DNA from: Opitutia bacterium
GTDB lineage: Bacteria > Verrucomicrobiota > Verrucomicrobiia > Opitutales > Opitutaceae
Direction: 5' to 3'
Length of the DNA: 60,443 bases
Assembly (NCBI GenBank): GCA_947475065.1
Contig: CANJLB010000023.1
Span: 1 to 60,443, forward strand
The notes below the pieces were generated by a model that had not been told where the DNA came from, searched no databases, and worked only from the letters and a program-made list of their open reading frames with translations. Position numbers and translations under genes: made by a program. Below, in pieces: positions 46,493-55,896 of this stretch. How positions within the stretch are numbered: the first letter of the stretch is position 1; every line of letters starts with the position of its first letter.

Positions 46493-47890
46493 ATGGCCGA
46501 CGACATGATTAAATCCTCCCCTGTGCCACGCCCGGCCGCCGCGCCGGGCGGGCTGTTTGGGCGTGAGCTGCCGCACTCACTGGAGGCCGAGGAGTATCTG
46601 CTGTCCTGCTGCTTCATTGACGGGGCGGAGACGATGGGCCTGTGCCAGGTCGAGAAGCTCACGCCCGAGGCGTTCTTCGCCCCGAACAACCAGAAAATTT
46701 TTGCGCAGCTTGCGGACATGGACCGGCGCGGCCTGCCGCTCGACCTCGATGTGCTGGCCGAGGAGATGAAGGCGGCGGGCCGGCTCGATGAGATCGGCGG
46801 CTATCCCTACCTGATGCAGGTGAGCTCGAAGATCCCGACGACAGCGCAGGCGGGCTACTTCATCGAACGCGTGAGCAACCTGCACCTGCTGCGCCGGATG
46901 ATCCAGACGGCGGGCGGCATTGTCGAGCGGGCCTTCCAGCCCGGAGAAAACGTGGACCAGTTTTTCGATGAGGCCGAAGCGGATTTTTTCAAGGTCACGC
47001 AGGGCCGGGTGTCCGATTCGGCCAAGGCGATGCGCGAACCGATCAAGGAGGCGTTTGTCGTCATTGACAAGATGCTCCACCACCGGGGCGAGCTGACGGG
47101 GGTGACCTCCGGGCTCAAGGACCTCGACACGCTCACGTTTGGCTTTCAGAAGGCGGAAATGATCGTGCTGGCCGCGCGGCCCTCGATGGGCAAAACCTCC
47201 CTGGCGTTGAACTTCGCCGAGGCGGCGGCAATGCCGAAGAAGGGCGAGGCGGCGGCGACGCTGGTGTTTTCGCTGGAAATGAGCGCCGCCCAGCTCGCGC
47301 TCCGCATGCTGTGCTCGCGCGCGCGGGTGAACATGAAGCTGCTGCGCGAGGGGTTCATCAAGCAGAACGGGGAGGAAATGCAGAACCTGCTCGGGGCGGC
47401 GGACGAGTTTTCCAAGGCTCCCATCTTCATTGATGACTCGAGCGCGCTCTCGATCATGCAGCTGCGCGCGAAAGCCCGGCGCATACATGCGCGCGCCAAG
47501 CTCGGCCTCATCATCGTGGACTATCTCCAGCTGCTCAGCCCGACCGACGCACGGCTGCCGCGCGAGCAGCAGGTGGCCGAGGCGTCACGCGGTCTGAAGG
47601 CGCTGGCCAAGGAACTCAACGTCCCCGTCATCGTCCTCAGCCAGCTCAACCGCGCCTCGGAGAAGGAGAACCGGACGCCGCGCCTCGCCGACCTGCGCGA
47701 ATCCGGCTCAATCGAGCAGGATGCCGACGTGGTGCTAATGCTCGCTCGGCCCAAGGACGCCGACGAAAAATTTCAGGTGGCCGCCGACTCGGTGGAGTTA
47801 GTGGTTGCCAAGCAGCGCAACGGGCCGGTAGGTGAATTGAAGCTCACCTTCCTCCGAGACATCACCCGCTTTGAAAACTTCACCCAGTAA
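46493..47890 (+). CDS. dnaB: Replicative DNA helicase DnaB
   Basis: 465-residue hexameric helicase of the replication fork. The N-terminal domain starts LPHSLEAEEYLLSCCFIDGA. RecA-like domain: Walker A ARPSMGKTS at 228-236, FSLEMSAAQLALRML, the Walker B LIIVDYLQLL, and the C-terminal VIVLSQLNRASEKENRTPRLADLRESGSIEQDADVVLML motif. Start at ATG 46493; the frame upstream has no helicase-like sequence. The bamA start overlaps its last codons, so the two are probably co-transcribed. Length normal (E. coli 471). Confidence 0.96.
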   Translation: MADDMIKSSPVPRPAAAPGGLFGRELPHSLEAEEYLLSCCFIDGAETMGLCQVEKLTPEAFFAPNNQKIFAQLADMDRRGLPLDLDVLAEEMKAAGRLDEIGGYPYLMQVSSKIPTTAQAGYFIERVSNLHLLRRMIQTAGGIVERAFQPGENVDQFFDEAEADFFKVTQGRVSDSAKAMREPIKEAFVVIDKMLHHRGELTGVTSGLKDLDTLTFGFQKAEMIVLAARPSMGKTSLALNFAEAAAMPKKGEAAATLVFSLEMSAAQLALRMLCSRARVNMKLLREGFIKQNGEEMQNLLGAADEFSKAPIFIDDSSALSIMQLRAKARRIHARAKLGLIIVDYLQLLSPTDARLPREQQVAEASRGLKALAKELNVPVIVLSQLNRASEKENRTPRLADLRESGSIEQDADVVLMLARPKDADEKFQVAADSVELVVAKQRNGPVGELKLTFLRDITRFENFTQ

Positions 47891-50312
47891 CGTCGCGTCC
47901 CGCGCCCTCCGGCCAGCCTTGGCCCTGTTAATTGCTGCCGTCATGGCCGCCGGGCCGGCACTGCAGGCGCAGCCGGCGGCGGCGCTGGCGAACGGCCAGC
48001 CGGCCGCCACCGCGCCGCTGAAAGTCGGCCGGATTACGGTGCGCTTTGCGACTGAGACGAATCTCGTGAGCGAGCAGGTCGTCCGCGCCAACATGCGCTT
48101 GCGAGAAGGCGTGGAGTTTGACGCCGCCGGCCTGGATCACGATGTGCGCTCGCTTTACGCCACGGGGCAGTTTGCCTATGTGGACATCCAGCCGACCGTG
48201 CGGGCCGACCGTTCGGCGGTGGACGTGCTCGTGCTGGTCACACCCAAGCTGCGCGTCCTGGCTGTGCGCTACGAGGGTAACAGCAAGCTCAAGCCCTCCG
48301 GTTTCCTTAGCGGGGGCTTTGGGCGGGACATCAAGACCAAAGAAGGCAACGCTCTGGACGAGCAGCAGGTCCACACCGATGCCGAGACTATCCGCGACTA
48401 TTATCAGAAAGCCGGCTACAGCCAGGCCAAGGTGGACTACCGGATTGACCGTGCGTCCGGCACGTCGGGCAATGCCTCCGTGACCTTTGCCATCAACGAA
48501 GGCATCAAGGAGGTCATTGCGGCACTACGCTTCACGGGCAACGACCACGTCAAGACGGCGACCTTGAAAGGGCTGATGGAGACCAAAACGCGCGGGCTGT
48601 TCTCATGGCTCACCGGCTCCGGTTACCTTCAGGATGAGCAGCTGGCAGACGATCTGGAGAAACTGGCGGAGTATTACCGGGAGCAGGGTTACCTCGACGT
48701 CAAGCTCCCCTCCCGCGAGCAGCTCACCTACGGCCGGTCGGCCGCCGGCAAGGTGGCCATCACCATTCCGATTACGGAGGGCGCACAGTTTCATGTCGGC
48801 AGCATCACGGTCAGCGGCAACACCATCATCCCTACGCCGGAGCTGATGCGGCTGCTCCAGCAAAAGACCGGGGCAGTCTTCGCGCCGTCGAAAATGAAGG
48901 CGGACGAAACCGCCCTGCAGGATGCCTTCGGCACGCGCGGCTACCTCGAGACGCAGGTGGCCCTGACGCAGCCGCATCCTGGCAGTGGCACCGCGATTGA
49001 CATCGAATATGTGATCAGGGAGGGCGAGCTGGTGCATGTCGAGTCGGTGCTGGTCGAGGGTAACACCAAGACTAAGGGCCTCGTCATCATCCGCGAGCTC
49101 AACCTCGGCCCGGGCGACGTGTTTGACACCGTACGGATGAAAAACGCGCAGCAGACACTGGAGAACACCCGCTTCTTTGAAGACGTTCGCGTCTCAGACG
49201 AAACCACGGCGGTGCCTGGCCGGCGCAACCTTAAGATCGCCGTCAAGGAAGGCCAGACCGGGGCCTTTAACTTTGGTGCCGGCATCAGCTCGCTGGAGCG
49301 GTTTGTCGCCACCGCCGAGGTCACACAGGGAAATTTCGACCTCTTTAACCCTCGCTCGCGCTATCAGGGAGCCGGCCAGAAATTCCGCCTGCTGCTGCAG
49401 CTGGGCACACGTTCCAGCCAGGCGCTGATCTCGTTTGAGGAGCCGTGGGTTTTCCAGCGCCGGCTCGCGCTGGGCTTCTCCATCTATCGCACCTCCTCCA
49501 GCTTCAACAGCAGCCTTTACGACGAGATCCGGACGGGTGCGCAGGTCTATCTGCGCAAGGTGGTGATTCCCGCGTTTGGCAACCGTTTCATCGGTGTGGG
49601 TGCCATCGAGGGCCAGCTGAGCTACACCATCGAGTCCGTGGACATCAGCAACATTGACGCCACCGCCCCTGCCGTGATTAAGGGCCTCGCCGGCCAGCAG
49701 ACGGTCTCCAAGATCGGTTTCTCCCTGACCCGCGACATTCGCGACCGGCTGCTCAACACCACTTCCGGCAACCGCGCCGAACTGACCGCCGAACTCGCCG
49801 GCGGGCCTTTTGGCGCCGACGTGAATTACTACCGACTGGAGGCGCGCGGCTCGCAATTTTTCAAGCTCTTCGAGACCCAGGCGCAGGTGCTGGGGCTCGT
49901 CGGGCGGCTTGGGGTGATTGACAACTACGGCAGCAGCCCCAACGTGCCGTTTTACGACCGGTATTTTCTCGGCGGCCCCTACACGCTGCGCGGCTTCGAC
50001 TACCGGGAAGTCGGCCCGAAGGATCCCGCTTCCGGCGAGCCGGTTGGCGGGAAAAGCTACGGTTTTCTCAGCGGTGAGTATTCGCTGGAAATCGTCAATC
50101 CGGCACGCTTCGCGGTCTTTTACGATGTCGGTTTCGTCAACGTCGACGCCTACGATTTCTCCGTCAGCGGCTACAACGCCAACTACGGCTTTGGTTTGCG
50201 CTTGCTTCTCAACGGGGCGCCGCTTAACCTTGATTTTGGTTTTCCGGTCACGTCCGACAAGTTTAACAACCGGGGCATGCGCTTCAATTTCTCCATCGGC
50301 ACCCGCTTCTGA
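47871..50312 (+). CDS. bamA: Outer-membrane protein assembly factor BamA
   Basis: 813 residues. A signal peptide spans ~13-34 (ALRPALALLIAAVMAAGPALQA). Repeated POTRA domains follow (~50-430), with the typical KVGRITVRF, LRVLAVRYEGNSK, VIAALRFTGNDH, FHVGSITVSGNT and VHVESVLVEGNTKT strands. A C-terminal beta-barrel carries the YFLGGPYTLRGFDYREVGP loop (RGF motif) and ends in RFNFSIGTRF with a terminal phenylalanine. Inserts outer-membrane proteins. The start is TTG at 47871, inside dnaB by 20 nt; the next ATG (47943) would remove the signal peptide. Confidence 0.94.
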   Translation: MKTSPSNVASRALRPALALLIAAVMAAGPALQAQPAAALANGQPAATAPLKVGRITVRFATETNLVSEQVVRANMRLREGVEFDAAGLDHDVRSLYATGQFAYVDIQPTVRADRSAVDVLVLVTPKLRVLAVRYEGNSKLKPSGFLSGGFGRDIKTKEGNALDEQQVHTDAETIRDYYQKAGYSQAKVDYRIDRASGTSGNASVTFAINEGIKEVIAALRFTGNDHVKTATLKGLMETKTRGLFSWLTGSGYLQDEQLADDLEKLAEYYREQGYLDVKLPSREQLTYGRSAAGKVAITIPITEGAQFHVGSITVSGNTIIPTPELMRLLQQKTGAVFAPSKMKADETALQDAFGTRGYLETQVALTQPHPGSGTAIDIEYVIREGELVHVESVLVEGNTKTKGLVIIRELNLGPGDVFDTVRMKNAQQTLENTRFFEDVRVSDETTAVPGRRNLKIAVKEGQTGAFNFGAGISSLERFVATAEVTQGNFDLFNPRSRYQGAGQKFRLLLQLGTRSSQALISFEEPWVFQRRLALGFSIYRTSSSFNSSLYDEIRTGAQVYLRKVVIPAFGNRFIGVGAIEGQLSYTIESVDISNIDATAPAVIKGLAGQQTVSKIGFSLTRDIRDRLLNTTSGNRAELTAELAGGPFGADVNYYRLEARGSQFFKLFETQAQVLGLVGRLGVIDNYGSSPNVPFYDRYFLGGPYTLRGFDYREVGPKDPASGEPVGGKSYGFLSGEYSLEIVNPARFAVFYDVGFVNVDAYDFSVSGYNANYGFGLRLLLNGAPLNLDFGFPVTSDKFNNRGMRFNFSIGTRF

Positions 50313-50339
50313 CCCTCCCTTCCTACTATTTCCTCATCC

Positions 50340-51014
50340 ATGAAATCCTCCGTCAAATTCATCCTCTGCGCCGCGCTCGCGGTTGCAGGCACCGCCGGTC
50401 TTTACGCGCAGCCTGCACCCAAGATTGTGGTCATTGATTTCTTCAAGGCCTACGAGGGCTATTACGAAACGCCCGTTCAGAAGGACAAGCTGGAAAAATT
50501 TGGCAGCGATGCCAAGCGCGATGCCGAGACTATCATCAAGGCGCGTACGGATCTGATCGCGAAATACCAGGAACTGGCTTCCAAGGTGACGGGCGATCCC
50601 ACCATCACGGCGGCGGCCAAGGCGGATGCCGAGAAAAAGGGCGCCGACTTGCGCGTGCAAATTCAGGACAAGGAGCGGGAGCTGCAGCAGCTTTCCCAAA
50701 ACAGCAATGAGATCGCCTCCAATCAGATTGCGAGTTATAGGGCCGCCGCGATTCCGAAAATCACGGCTGCCGCCAAGGAAATCGCCCAGAAGAGGGGTGC
50801 GAACATGCTGATCGACAAATCCAACAACAACAATTACGGCACGAGCACGTTTCTTTGGCTGCATGACGACTACGCCGACATCACCGATGAGGTGATCAAA
50901 ACCCTTAACGCCGGCCACGCCTCGCTGCCGGCCGCAGCCCCGGCATCCTCGGCGACCAAGCCGGCGGCCGATTCCGCCGTGCCTTCAGTCTCATTTCCGC
51001 TGCCCAAACCCTGA
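50340..51014 (+). CDS. OmpH/Skp-like periplasmic chaperone
   Basis: 224 residues with signal peptide (MKSSVKFILCAALAVAGTAGLYAQ). Mature start KIVVIDFFKAYEGYYETPVQKDKLEKF is characteristic of the OmpH/Skp family: strand, then long charged helices (~50-150) that form the grasping coiled-coil prongs, returning to RGANMLIDKSNNNNYGTS. Skp-type proteins hold unfolded outer-membrane proteins for BamA, and it lies directly downstream of bamA, as is usual. C-terminal ~35 residues are an alanine/proline tail not seen in Skp itself. A terminator follows. Confidence 0.88.
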   Translation: MKSSVKFILCAALAVAGTAGLYAQPAPKIVVIDFFKAYEGYYETPVQKDKLEKFGSDAKRDAETIIKARTDLIAKYQELASKVTGDPTITAAAKADAEKKGADLRVQIQDKERELQQLSQNSNEIASNQIASYRAAAIPKITAAAKEIAQKRGANMLIDKSNNNNYGTSTFLWLHDDYADITDEVIKTLNAGHASLPAAAPASSATKPAADSAVPSVSFPLPKP

Positions 51015-51035
51015 AGGGCCGGAATCTCTTTGCGC

Positions 51036-51070
51036 ACCCCGTTTCGCTTTCGGCGAGGCGGGGTTTTTTG
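51036..51070 (+). terminator. Rho-independent terminator after ompH-like gene
   Basis: CCCCGTTTCGC (51037-51047) pairs with GGCGAGGCGGGG (51053-51063 for the core), allowing G-T wobble, a five-base loop, then TTTTTT at 51064-51069. It separates the dnaB-bamA-ompH block from lpxD. Confidence 0.88.
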
Positions 51071-51212
51071 TGCCCGGCCACCGCCACCGGCGGTGAGGCT
51101 CTTGGTGCGGTGCCGGGGGAGGAGAGGGCCGCCCCGTGCCTTTCTCAGGCGGGTCAGCCCCGGTGTGACTGTGGCATTGCCATGGGGAGCGCAGGCCGCC
51201 AGTGCTGGATGC

Positions 51213-52268
51213 ATGCAGATCGCCCTTAGCGCCGCCGAAATCACGGCCATCGTCCGCCCTTTGTCCAGCAAGGGCGCGACGACTGCGACCATCTGCGGGC
51301 TGGCGGCGTTGCGCGGGGCCAGGCCCGGTGAGCTGTCGTTTCTAGGCAACGTCAAATACAAGGCCGATGTCGCTGCTTCTGCCGCCTCGGTGCTCCTGCT
51401 GCCGGTGGACTGTGCGGCCGAGCCCGGGCCGGATCAGCTTTTTTTAATCGTGGAAAATCCCTCCGTCGCGCTTGCCCGCGTGTGCGCGCGGCTGGAACAG
51501 GCGCTGTGGCCCCGGCCTGCGCCGGGCGTGCATGCGAGCGCGGTCGTCGCGCCGGGTGCCCGGGTGAATGCCACGGCGACGGTCGGCCCGCTGTGCGTGG
51601 TTGAGGCCGGCGCGGTCATCGGGGCGCACGCGCACCTGCAGGCGCAGGTTTTTCTCGGCCGCAACGCGCGCGTGGGCGACGGCTGCTGGCTGATGCCCGG
51701 CGTCGTTGTCACGGCCGATTGCGAGCTGCACGAGCGGGTGCGGTTGCATGCAGGTGTCGTGGTGGGGTCGGACGGCTTCGGCTACGAGTTTGTGGCCGGC
51801 CGGCATGAAAAAATTCCCCAGGTCGGCAATGTCGAGATTGGCCCCGATGTGGAGATCGGCGCGAACTCCACCCTCGACCGCGCTCGCTTCAGCTGCACGG
51901 TCATTGGCGAGGGCACCAAAATTGATAACCTCGTGCAGATTGCGCACAATGTCGTTATCGGGCGCCACTGCCTGCTATGTGCCCAGGTCGGCATTGCGGG
52001 CAGCACGACGCTGGGCGATTATGTCGTGCTCGGCGGACAGGCCGGGGTGGCCGGACACCTCAGCCTGGGCCAGGGGGCCAAGGTGGGCGGACAGGCGGGT
52101 GTCTCCCGAGACCTTGAGGCCGGTGCGTTTGTGGACGGCTATCCTGCGATTCCGATTCAGCTGGAGCAGCGCATCCGTGTGCTCCGCCACCGGCTGCCCG
52201 CGCTTTTCCGTCGCGTGAGCGGGCTGGAGGAGGAAATCGCCCGGTTAAAAAAGGCTTCCGCCGCGTGA
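51213..52268 (+). CDS. lpxD: UDP-3-O-acylglucosamine N-acyltransferase LpxD
   Basis: 351 residues, third enzyme of lipid A synthesis. The N-terminal domain begins MQIALSAAEITAIVRPLSSKG and has LRGARPGELSFLGNVKYK, the LpxD uridine-binding part. A left-handed beta-helix of hexapeptide repeats follows (~105-320: HASAVVAPGARVNATATVGP, GVVVGSDGFGYEF, ANSTLDRARFSCTVIGEGTKIDNLVQIAHNVVIGRHCLL), containing the catalytic-type histidine in HNVVIG. A C-terminal helix (LEQRIRVLRHRLPALFRRVSGLEEEIARL) completes it. ATG at 51213 gives a family-like length; the frame upstream is proline/arginine-rich. Confidence 0.95.
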   Translation: MQIALSAAEITAIVRPLSSKGATTATICGLAALRGARPGELSFLGNVKYKADVAASAASVLLLPVDCAAEPGPDQLFLIVENPSVALARVCARLEQALWPRPAPGVHASAVVAPGARVNATATVGPLCVVEAGAVIGAHAHLQAQVFLGRNARVGDGCWLMPGVVVTADCELHERVRLHAGVVVGSDGFGYEFVAGRHEKIPQVGNVEIGPDVEIGANSTLDRARFSCTVIGEGTKIDNLVQIAHNVVIGRHCLLCAQVGIAGSTTLGDYVVLGGQAGVAGHLSLGQGAKVGGQAGVSRDLEAGAFVDGYPAIPIQLEQRIRVLRHRLPALFRRVSGLEEEIARLKKASAA

Positions 52269-52292
52269 CATTCCCGTCACGCTCACGTCCGC

Positions 52293-53240
52293 ATGAGCGA
52301 GCCACGGCTGAAAATCTTTTCCGGCAATTCCAACCGCCCTCTCGCCGAGGACATCTGCTGCCACGTCGGCGTGCCCCTCGGCGCGGCGACGGTCACCAGT
52401 TTTCCCGACGGGGAGACCTTCGTCAAAATTGACGAGAATATCCGGGGACAGGACGTGTATATCGTCCAGTCCACCTGCACGCCGACCAACCAGCACATCA
52501 TGGAGCTGCTGATCATGATTGACGCGGCGAAGCGCGCTTCCGCCCATCGCATCACGGCTGTCATGCCATTTTACGGCTATGCGCGGCAGGATCGCAAGGA
52601 CCAGCCCCGCGTCCCCATCACCGCCAAGCTCGTCGCCAACCTGCTCACGGCCGCCGGCGCGAACCGCATCCTGACGATGGATCTGCACTCGCAGCAGATC
52701 CAGGGTTTTTTTGACATTCCGGTGGACCACCTCTTCGCTTCGCCGGTCTTTTTCAAATATTTCGAGACCATCCGCAGCGACAACCTAGTCGTCTGTTCGC
52801 CCGATGTCGGCGGCATGAAGATGGCAGCCGCCTATGCCAATCTGCTCGGCACCGGCCTCGGCATGGTCTGGAAAAAGCGCACCAGCGCCACCACCGTGGA
52901 GCCCGTGAATATCGTCGGCGAGGTCGCCGGCAAGGACGTGCTCATCGTGGACGACATCACCGAGACCGCCGGCACGCTCGTTAACGCGGCCAAGCTCCTT
53001 CGCGCGCACGGCGCGCTCAGCGTCCGTGCCGCCGTCAGCCACGCCTTGCTCAACTCCCTCGCCTACGAACGGCTCGGCCGGGGCGACATTGACGAGCTCA
53101 TCACGACCAACTCGATCCCCGTCGAGCCGCGCAACCTGCCCATCCGCGTGCTCAGCATCGCCAACCTCCTCGCCGACGCCATTGTCCGCATCCATTCCAA
53201 CGAGAGCGTGACGAGCCTGTTCCAGATCAAGGGATTTTAG
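52293..53240 (+). CDS. prs: Ribose-phosphate pyrophosphokinase
   Basis: 315 residues making PRPP from ribose 5-phosphate and ATP for nucleotide, histidine and NAD synthesis. Family motifs: KIFSGNSNRPLAEDIC, the flexible-loop region, YARQDRKDQPRVPIT, DLHSQQIQGFF, the PRPP loop VLIVDDITETAGTL (usual VDDMIDTAGT slightly changed) and a hexamer-type C-terminus. Normal length. It lies 24 nt after lpxD and may be co-transcribed. Confidence 0.95.
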   Translation: MSEPRLKIFSGNSNRPLAEDICCHVGVPLGAATVTSFPDGETFVKIDENIRGQDVYIVQSTCTPTNQHIMELLIMIDAAKRASAHRITAVMPFYGYARQDRKDQPRVPITAKLVANLLTAAGANRILTMDLHSQQIQGFFDIPVDHLFASPVFFKYFETIRSDNLVVCSPDVGGMKMAAAYANLLGTGLGMVWKKRTSATTVEPVNIVGEVAGKDVLIVDDITETAGTLVNAAKLLRAHGALSVRAAVSHALLNSLAYERLGRGDIDELITTNSIPVEPRNLPIRVLSIANLLADAIVRIHSNESVTSLFQIKGF

Positions 53241-53360
53241 ACTGCTGCCCTGGTCCACCGAAAAGCGAAACATCTGTCTGCGCCCCGGGTCCATTGTCAG
53301 CATTCTCAGGAAACAACTCCAGCCCTCACGCCGCATCCCCGCGAAATCTCCCTCCCACCT

Positions 53361-54773
53361 ATGACTACGCGCCTGCTTCACCGTCTCGCCCTGTCTGCTG
53401 CTGTCGCTTGGTCCGCGTCCGTTGCCCTGGGGGCGGCCACCCCCAAGCCCGCCGGCCCCACGTTGCCCGCGATCAAGGTGGACAGCTCCCCGATCGGTGC
53501 TGACTCAGGGGGACGCATAAACAGCTATGCGGACATGCTCGAGCCGGTGCAGCAGGCCGTCGTGTCGGTGCACTCGATCGTGACTGTGCGGCGTCCTCCT
53601 TCTGGCCGCGGTAACCGTGGTTCGGCCGTGCCGCGCAAGGTCGAGGGACTCGGCTCCGGCGTCCTCGTTTCTCCAGACGGTTTCATTCTCACCAACAACC
53701 ATGTGGTCGAGGGTGCCGATGAGCTTACGGTGACCCTCGCCGACAACCGAGAGTTCAAGGCCCGTCTCATCGGCGCAGACGAAAAAACGGACATCGCGGT
53801 CATCAAGGTGGACGCAGCCAAGCTGCCCGCCGTCACGCTGGCCGACAGCGACAGGCTGCGCGTGGGCGACATTGTGTTCGCCATTGGCAATCCGCTCGGC
53901 GTGGGCCAGACGGTCACCATGGGCATCGTCTCGGCCACCGGCCGGACCGACCTCGGCATCCTCGACGATGTCGCGGGCTACGAAAACTTTATTCAGACCG
54001 ACGCCGCCATCAACATGGGCAATTCGGGCGGTCCGCTGGTGGATGCCAAGGGCCGCCTTGTCGGCCTCAACAGCGCGATCATCTCCCCGTCATCCGGCAG
54101 CATCGGCATCGGATTTTCCATTCCCACCAATTTTGCGGCGAGCATCATGCGCAGCCTCATCGTGAACGGCGGCAAGGTTGTCCGCGGCTATCTCGGCGTG
54201 GGCGGCGAAACGCTCACCGCTGAGCGCGCCGACACCGCCAAGCTGCCCAAAAACACGAAGGGCGTGCGCATCATCGAGGTCGCGGCCGACAGCCCGGCCG
54301 CCAAGGCCGGGTTCAAGACGGACGACATCATCGTTGCCGTCGGGGAGCATCCGGTCACCTCCATCCAGGAATTCCGCCTCACGGTCTCGCAGATGGCGCC
54401 GGGCAGCGATGTCGCGGTCAAGCTGCTCCACGATGGCAAGGCCGACTCCCGCACCGTTCGCCTCGCCAAGCTCGACGAGATGCTCAACGAGCTGCTGCCC
54501 GGCGTGCGCGTCGTGCCGTTCACACCCGCGGCCGCCCGTGGCAACGGCCGGCGTGGAGCCGCCGCCGGAGTCACGGGCGGGCTCATCGTGGCCGATGTCA
54601 AAAACAACTCCGCCTACGCCGACCAGCTCTTTACCGGTCAGATCATCCTGCAAATCAACCAGACCGTGGTAAACGAACTCGCCCCCGCGCTCAAGCTGCT
54701 CAAGTCCGGGCCCAATGTTCTGAGCCTTTACACGCAGGGCGGCATCCGCGAGGTGTCGGTCACGGTGCCCTGA
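53361..54773 (+). CDS. DegP/DegQ-like periplasmic serine protease
   Basis: 470 residues. A signal peptide (MTTRLLHRLALSAAVAWSASVALG) exports it to the periplasm. Trypsin-fold protease with catalytic triad H114 (LTNNHVVEG), D144 (KTDIAVIK) and S222 (INMGNSGGP). Two PDZ domains follow: the first around GYLGVGGETLTAERADTAKL...AAKAGFKTDDIIVAVGEHPV, the second, weaker, around GGLIVADVKNNSAYADQLFTGQIILQINQ. Function: degradation or refolding of damaged envelope proteins. Placed next to bamA/ompH/lpxD, consistent with envelope quality control. Confidence 0.93.
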   Translation: MTTRLLHRLALSAAVAWSASVALGAATPKPAGPTLPAIKVDSSPIGADSGGRINSYADMLEPVQQAVVSVHSIVTVRRPPSGRGNRGSAVPRKVEGLGSGVLVSPDGFILTNNHVVEGADELTVTLADNREFKARLIGADEKTDIAVIKVDAAKLPAVTLADSDRLRVGDIVFAIGNPLGVGQTVTMGIVSATGRTDLGILDDVAGYENFIQTDAAINMGNSGGPLVDAKGRLVGLNSAIISPSSGSIGIGFSIPTNFAASIMRSLIVNGGKVVRGYLGVGGETLTAERADTAKLPKNTKGVRIIEVAADSPAAKAGFKTDDIIVAVGEHPVTSIQEFRLTVSQMAPGSDVAVKLLHDGKADSRTVRLAKLDEMLNELLPGVRVVPFTPAAARGNGRRGAAAGVTGGLIVADVKNNSAYADQLFTGQIILQINQTVVNELAPALKLLKSGPNVLSLYTQGGIREVSVTVP

Positions 54774-54897
54774 ACCGGCGAACCGGGCGGGCGTGGCTAA
54801 AATTCCTGGCACCGGGGCGTAGGCTAAAAAATTCGATTTCGGTGCTGGACAAGCTCGGGCTCTCCGCGCTTAGTGCTCCTTCCCTTTTCAGCAAAAT

Positions 54898-54982
54898 GCT
54901 CGGGTGGTGGAATTGGTAGACACACACGTTTGAGGGGCGTGTGCCGTAAGGCGTGCAGGTTCGAGTCCTGTCCCGAGCACCA
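54898..54982 (+). tRNA. tRNA-Leu (anticodon GAG)
   Basis: 85 nt including an encoded CCA. Acceptor stem GCTCGGG / CCCGAGC with discriminator A; D-arm GGTGGTGGAATTGGTAGACAC; anticodon arm CACGT-TTGAGGG-GCGTG with anticodon GAG (reads CUC/CUU); a long class-II variable arm (GTGCCGTAAGGCGTGC); T-arm GCAGGTTCGAGTCCTGTC. Immediately downstream begins a fragment of mobile DNA, as often for tRNA-Leu genes. Confidence 0.93.
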
Positions 54983-55114
54983 TTTTACCCATGCCTCCTC
55001 TATGAGGTAAGGGCTTTGATAGGCTTAAAGAATTTGTGTTCTGTGTGCATTTGTGTTCAAGCTTTAGGGTATGAATGCTCTTAAATTTCCCACATTGTTC
55101 GCTCCGGCTCCGTC

Positions 55115-55896
55115 ATGGTTTGCATCTACCGCGTCGCCCGTGGTGACGGGCGAACGGTCTATTCGGTGGGCTGGACTTCAGGCGGGGTTCGGCGCATGCA
55201 ACAGTGCGGTGACCTGACGAAAGCACTCGCCGAGGCGAAGATTCGCGCCGAACAGCTTGCGGCCGGTAAGTTGGAGGCGGCCAAACTGTCCATCGCCGAG
55301 AGTGACGAATACCACGCCGCCAAGGAAGCTGCCCAAGGGGAGCAACTTTTGGAGATCGTATCTGAGTGGAAGCAGGCCCGGCTATTGACCGGCCCAGATC
55401 TAATCCGGGCCTGCCAACAGTGGGCGGAGCGGCATGGCGGCAAGATGGTGCGCAAAGCCACCGTGGCTGAGGCCATTGTCCAGTTCTTGCGTCCAAGAAA
55501 GCCGCCCAGGTCAAAGTGAACGCCAGCTACGATCGCACCCTGCCAGGATTTGAAAAGGCACTTGGCACACAGCTGATCTCCAGTGTCGGCCCCAAGGCCA
55601 TCGCGGCGAGGCTGGCTGGCTTTGTACATCCTGTGACCCGCAACACGCATCACGCACGGGTGGTCAGCTTGTTCAAATGGTGCCGCAAGCGTGGCCTCCT
55701 GCCGCTCGACGTGATGACGGCGGCGGAACGGGTGGATCGTGCACGCGAGCCGCGTGGAGTAATCGGACTCGTGACACCCGAACAACTCCGCTCGGCATTT
55801 AGGCTGTTGACTGAGAAGGCCCCGCACTACGAACCGGCCCTCGCCCTTGCTAGCCTGTGTGGACTGCGGCGCAGTGAGGTTCTCCCTGGCGTTTGA
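55115..55896 (+). pseudogene. Tyrosine recombinase (integrase), frameshifted and truncated
   Basis: ATG 55115 opens MVCIYRVARGDGRTVYSVGWTSGG, the arm-binding start of a tyrosine integrase, and runs to VAEAIVQFL. One base is missing near 55488: the other frame reads ASKKAAQVKVNASYDRTLPGFEKALGTQL, restoring the core-binding domain, which continues (HARVVSLFKWCRKRGLLP) to ALASLCGLRRSEVL, the first box of the catalytic domain with its arginine. Then it stops at 55896 and joins ATPase sequence; the rest of the catalytic domain (H-x-x-R, Y) is absent. Located 132 bp downstream of tRNA-Leu(GAG), a plausible attachment site. Inactive. Confidence 0.85.

Noticed and set aside
51030-51212. Longer start for lpxD
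   Set aside because: Would add 61 proline/arginine-rich residues and overlap the terminator.
52261-52292. Terminator between lpxD and prs
   Set aside because: Only a CGTGACATTCCCGTCACG palindrome is present, with no T-run.
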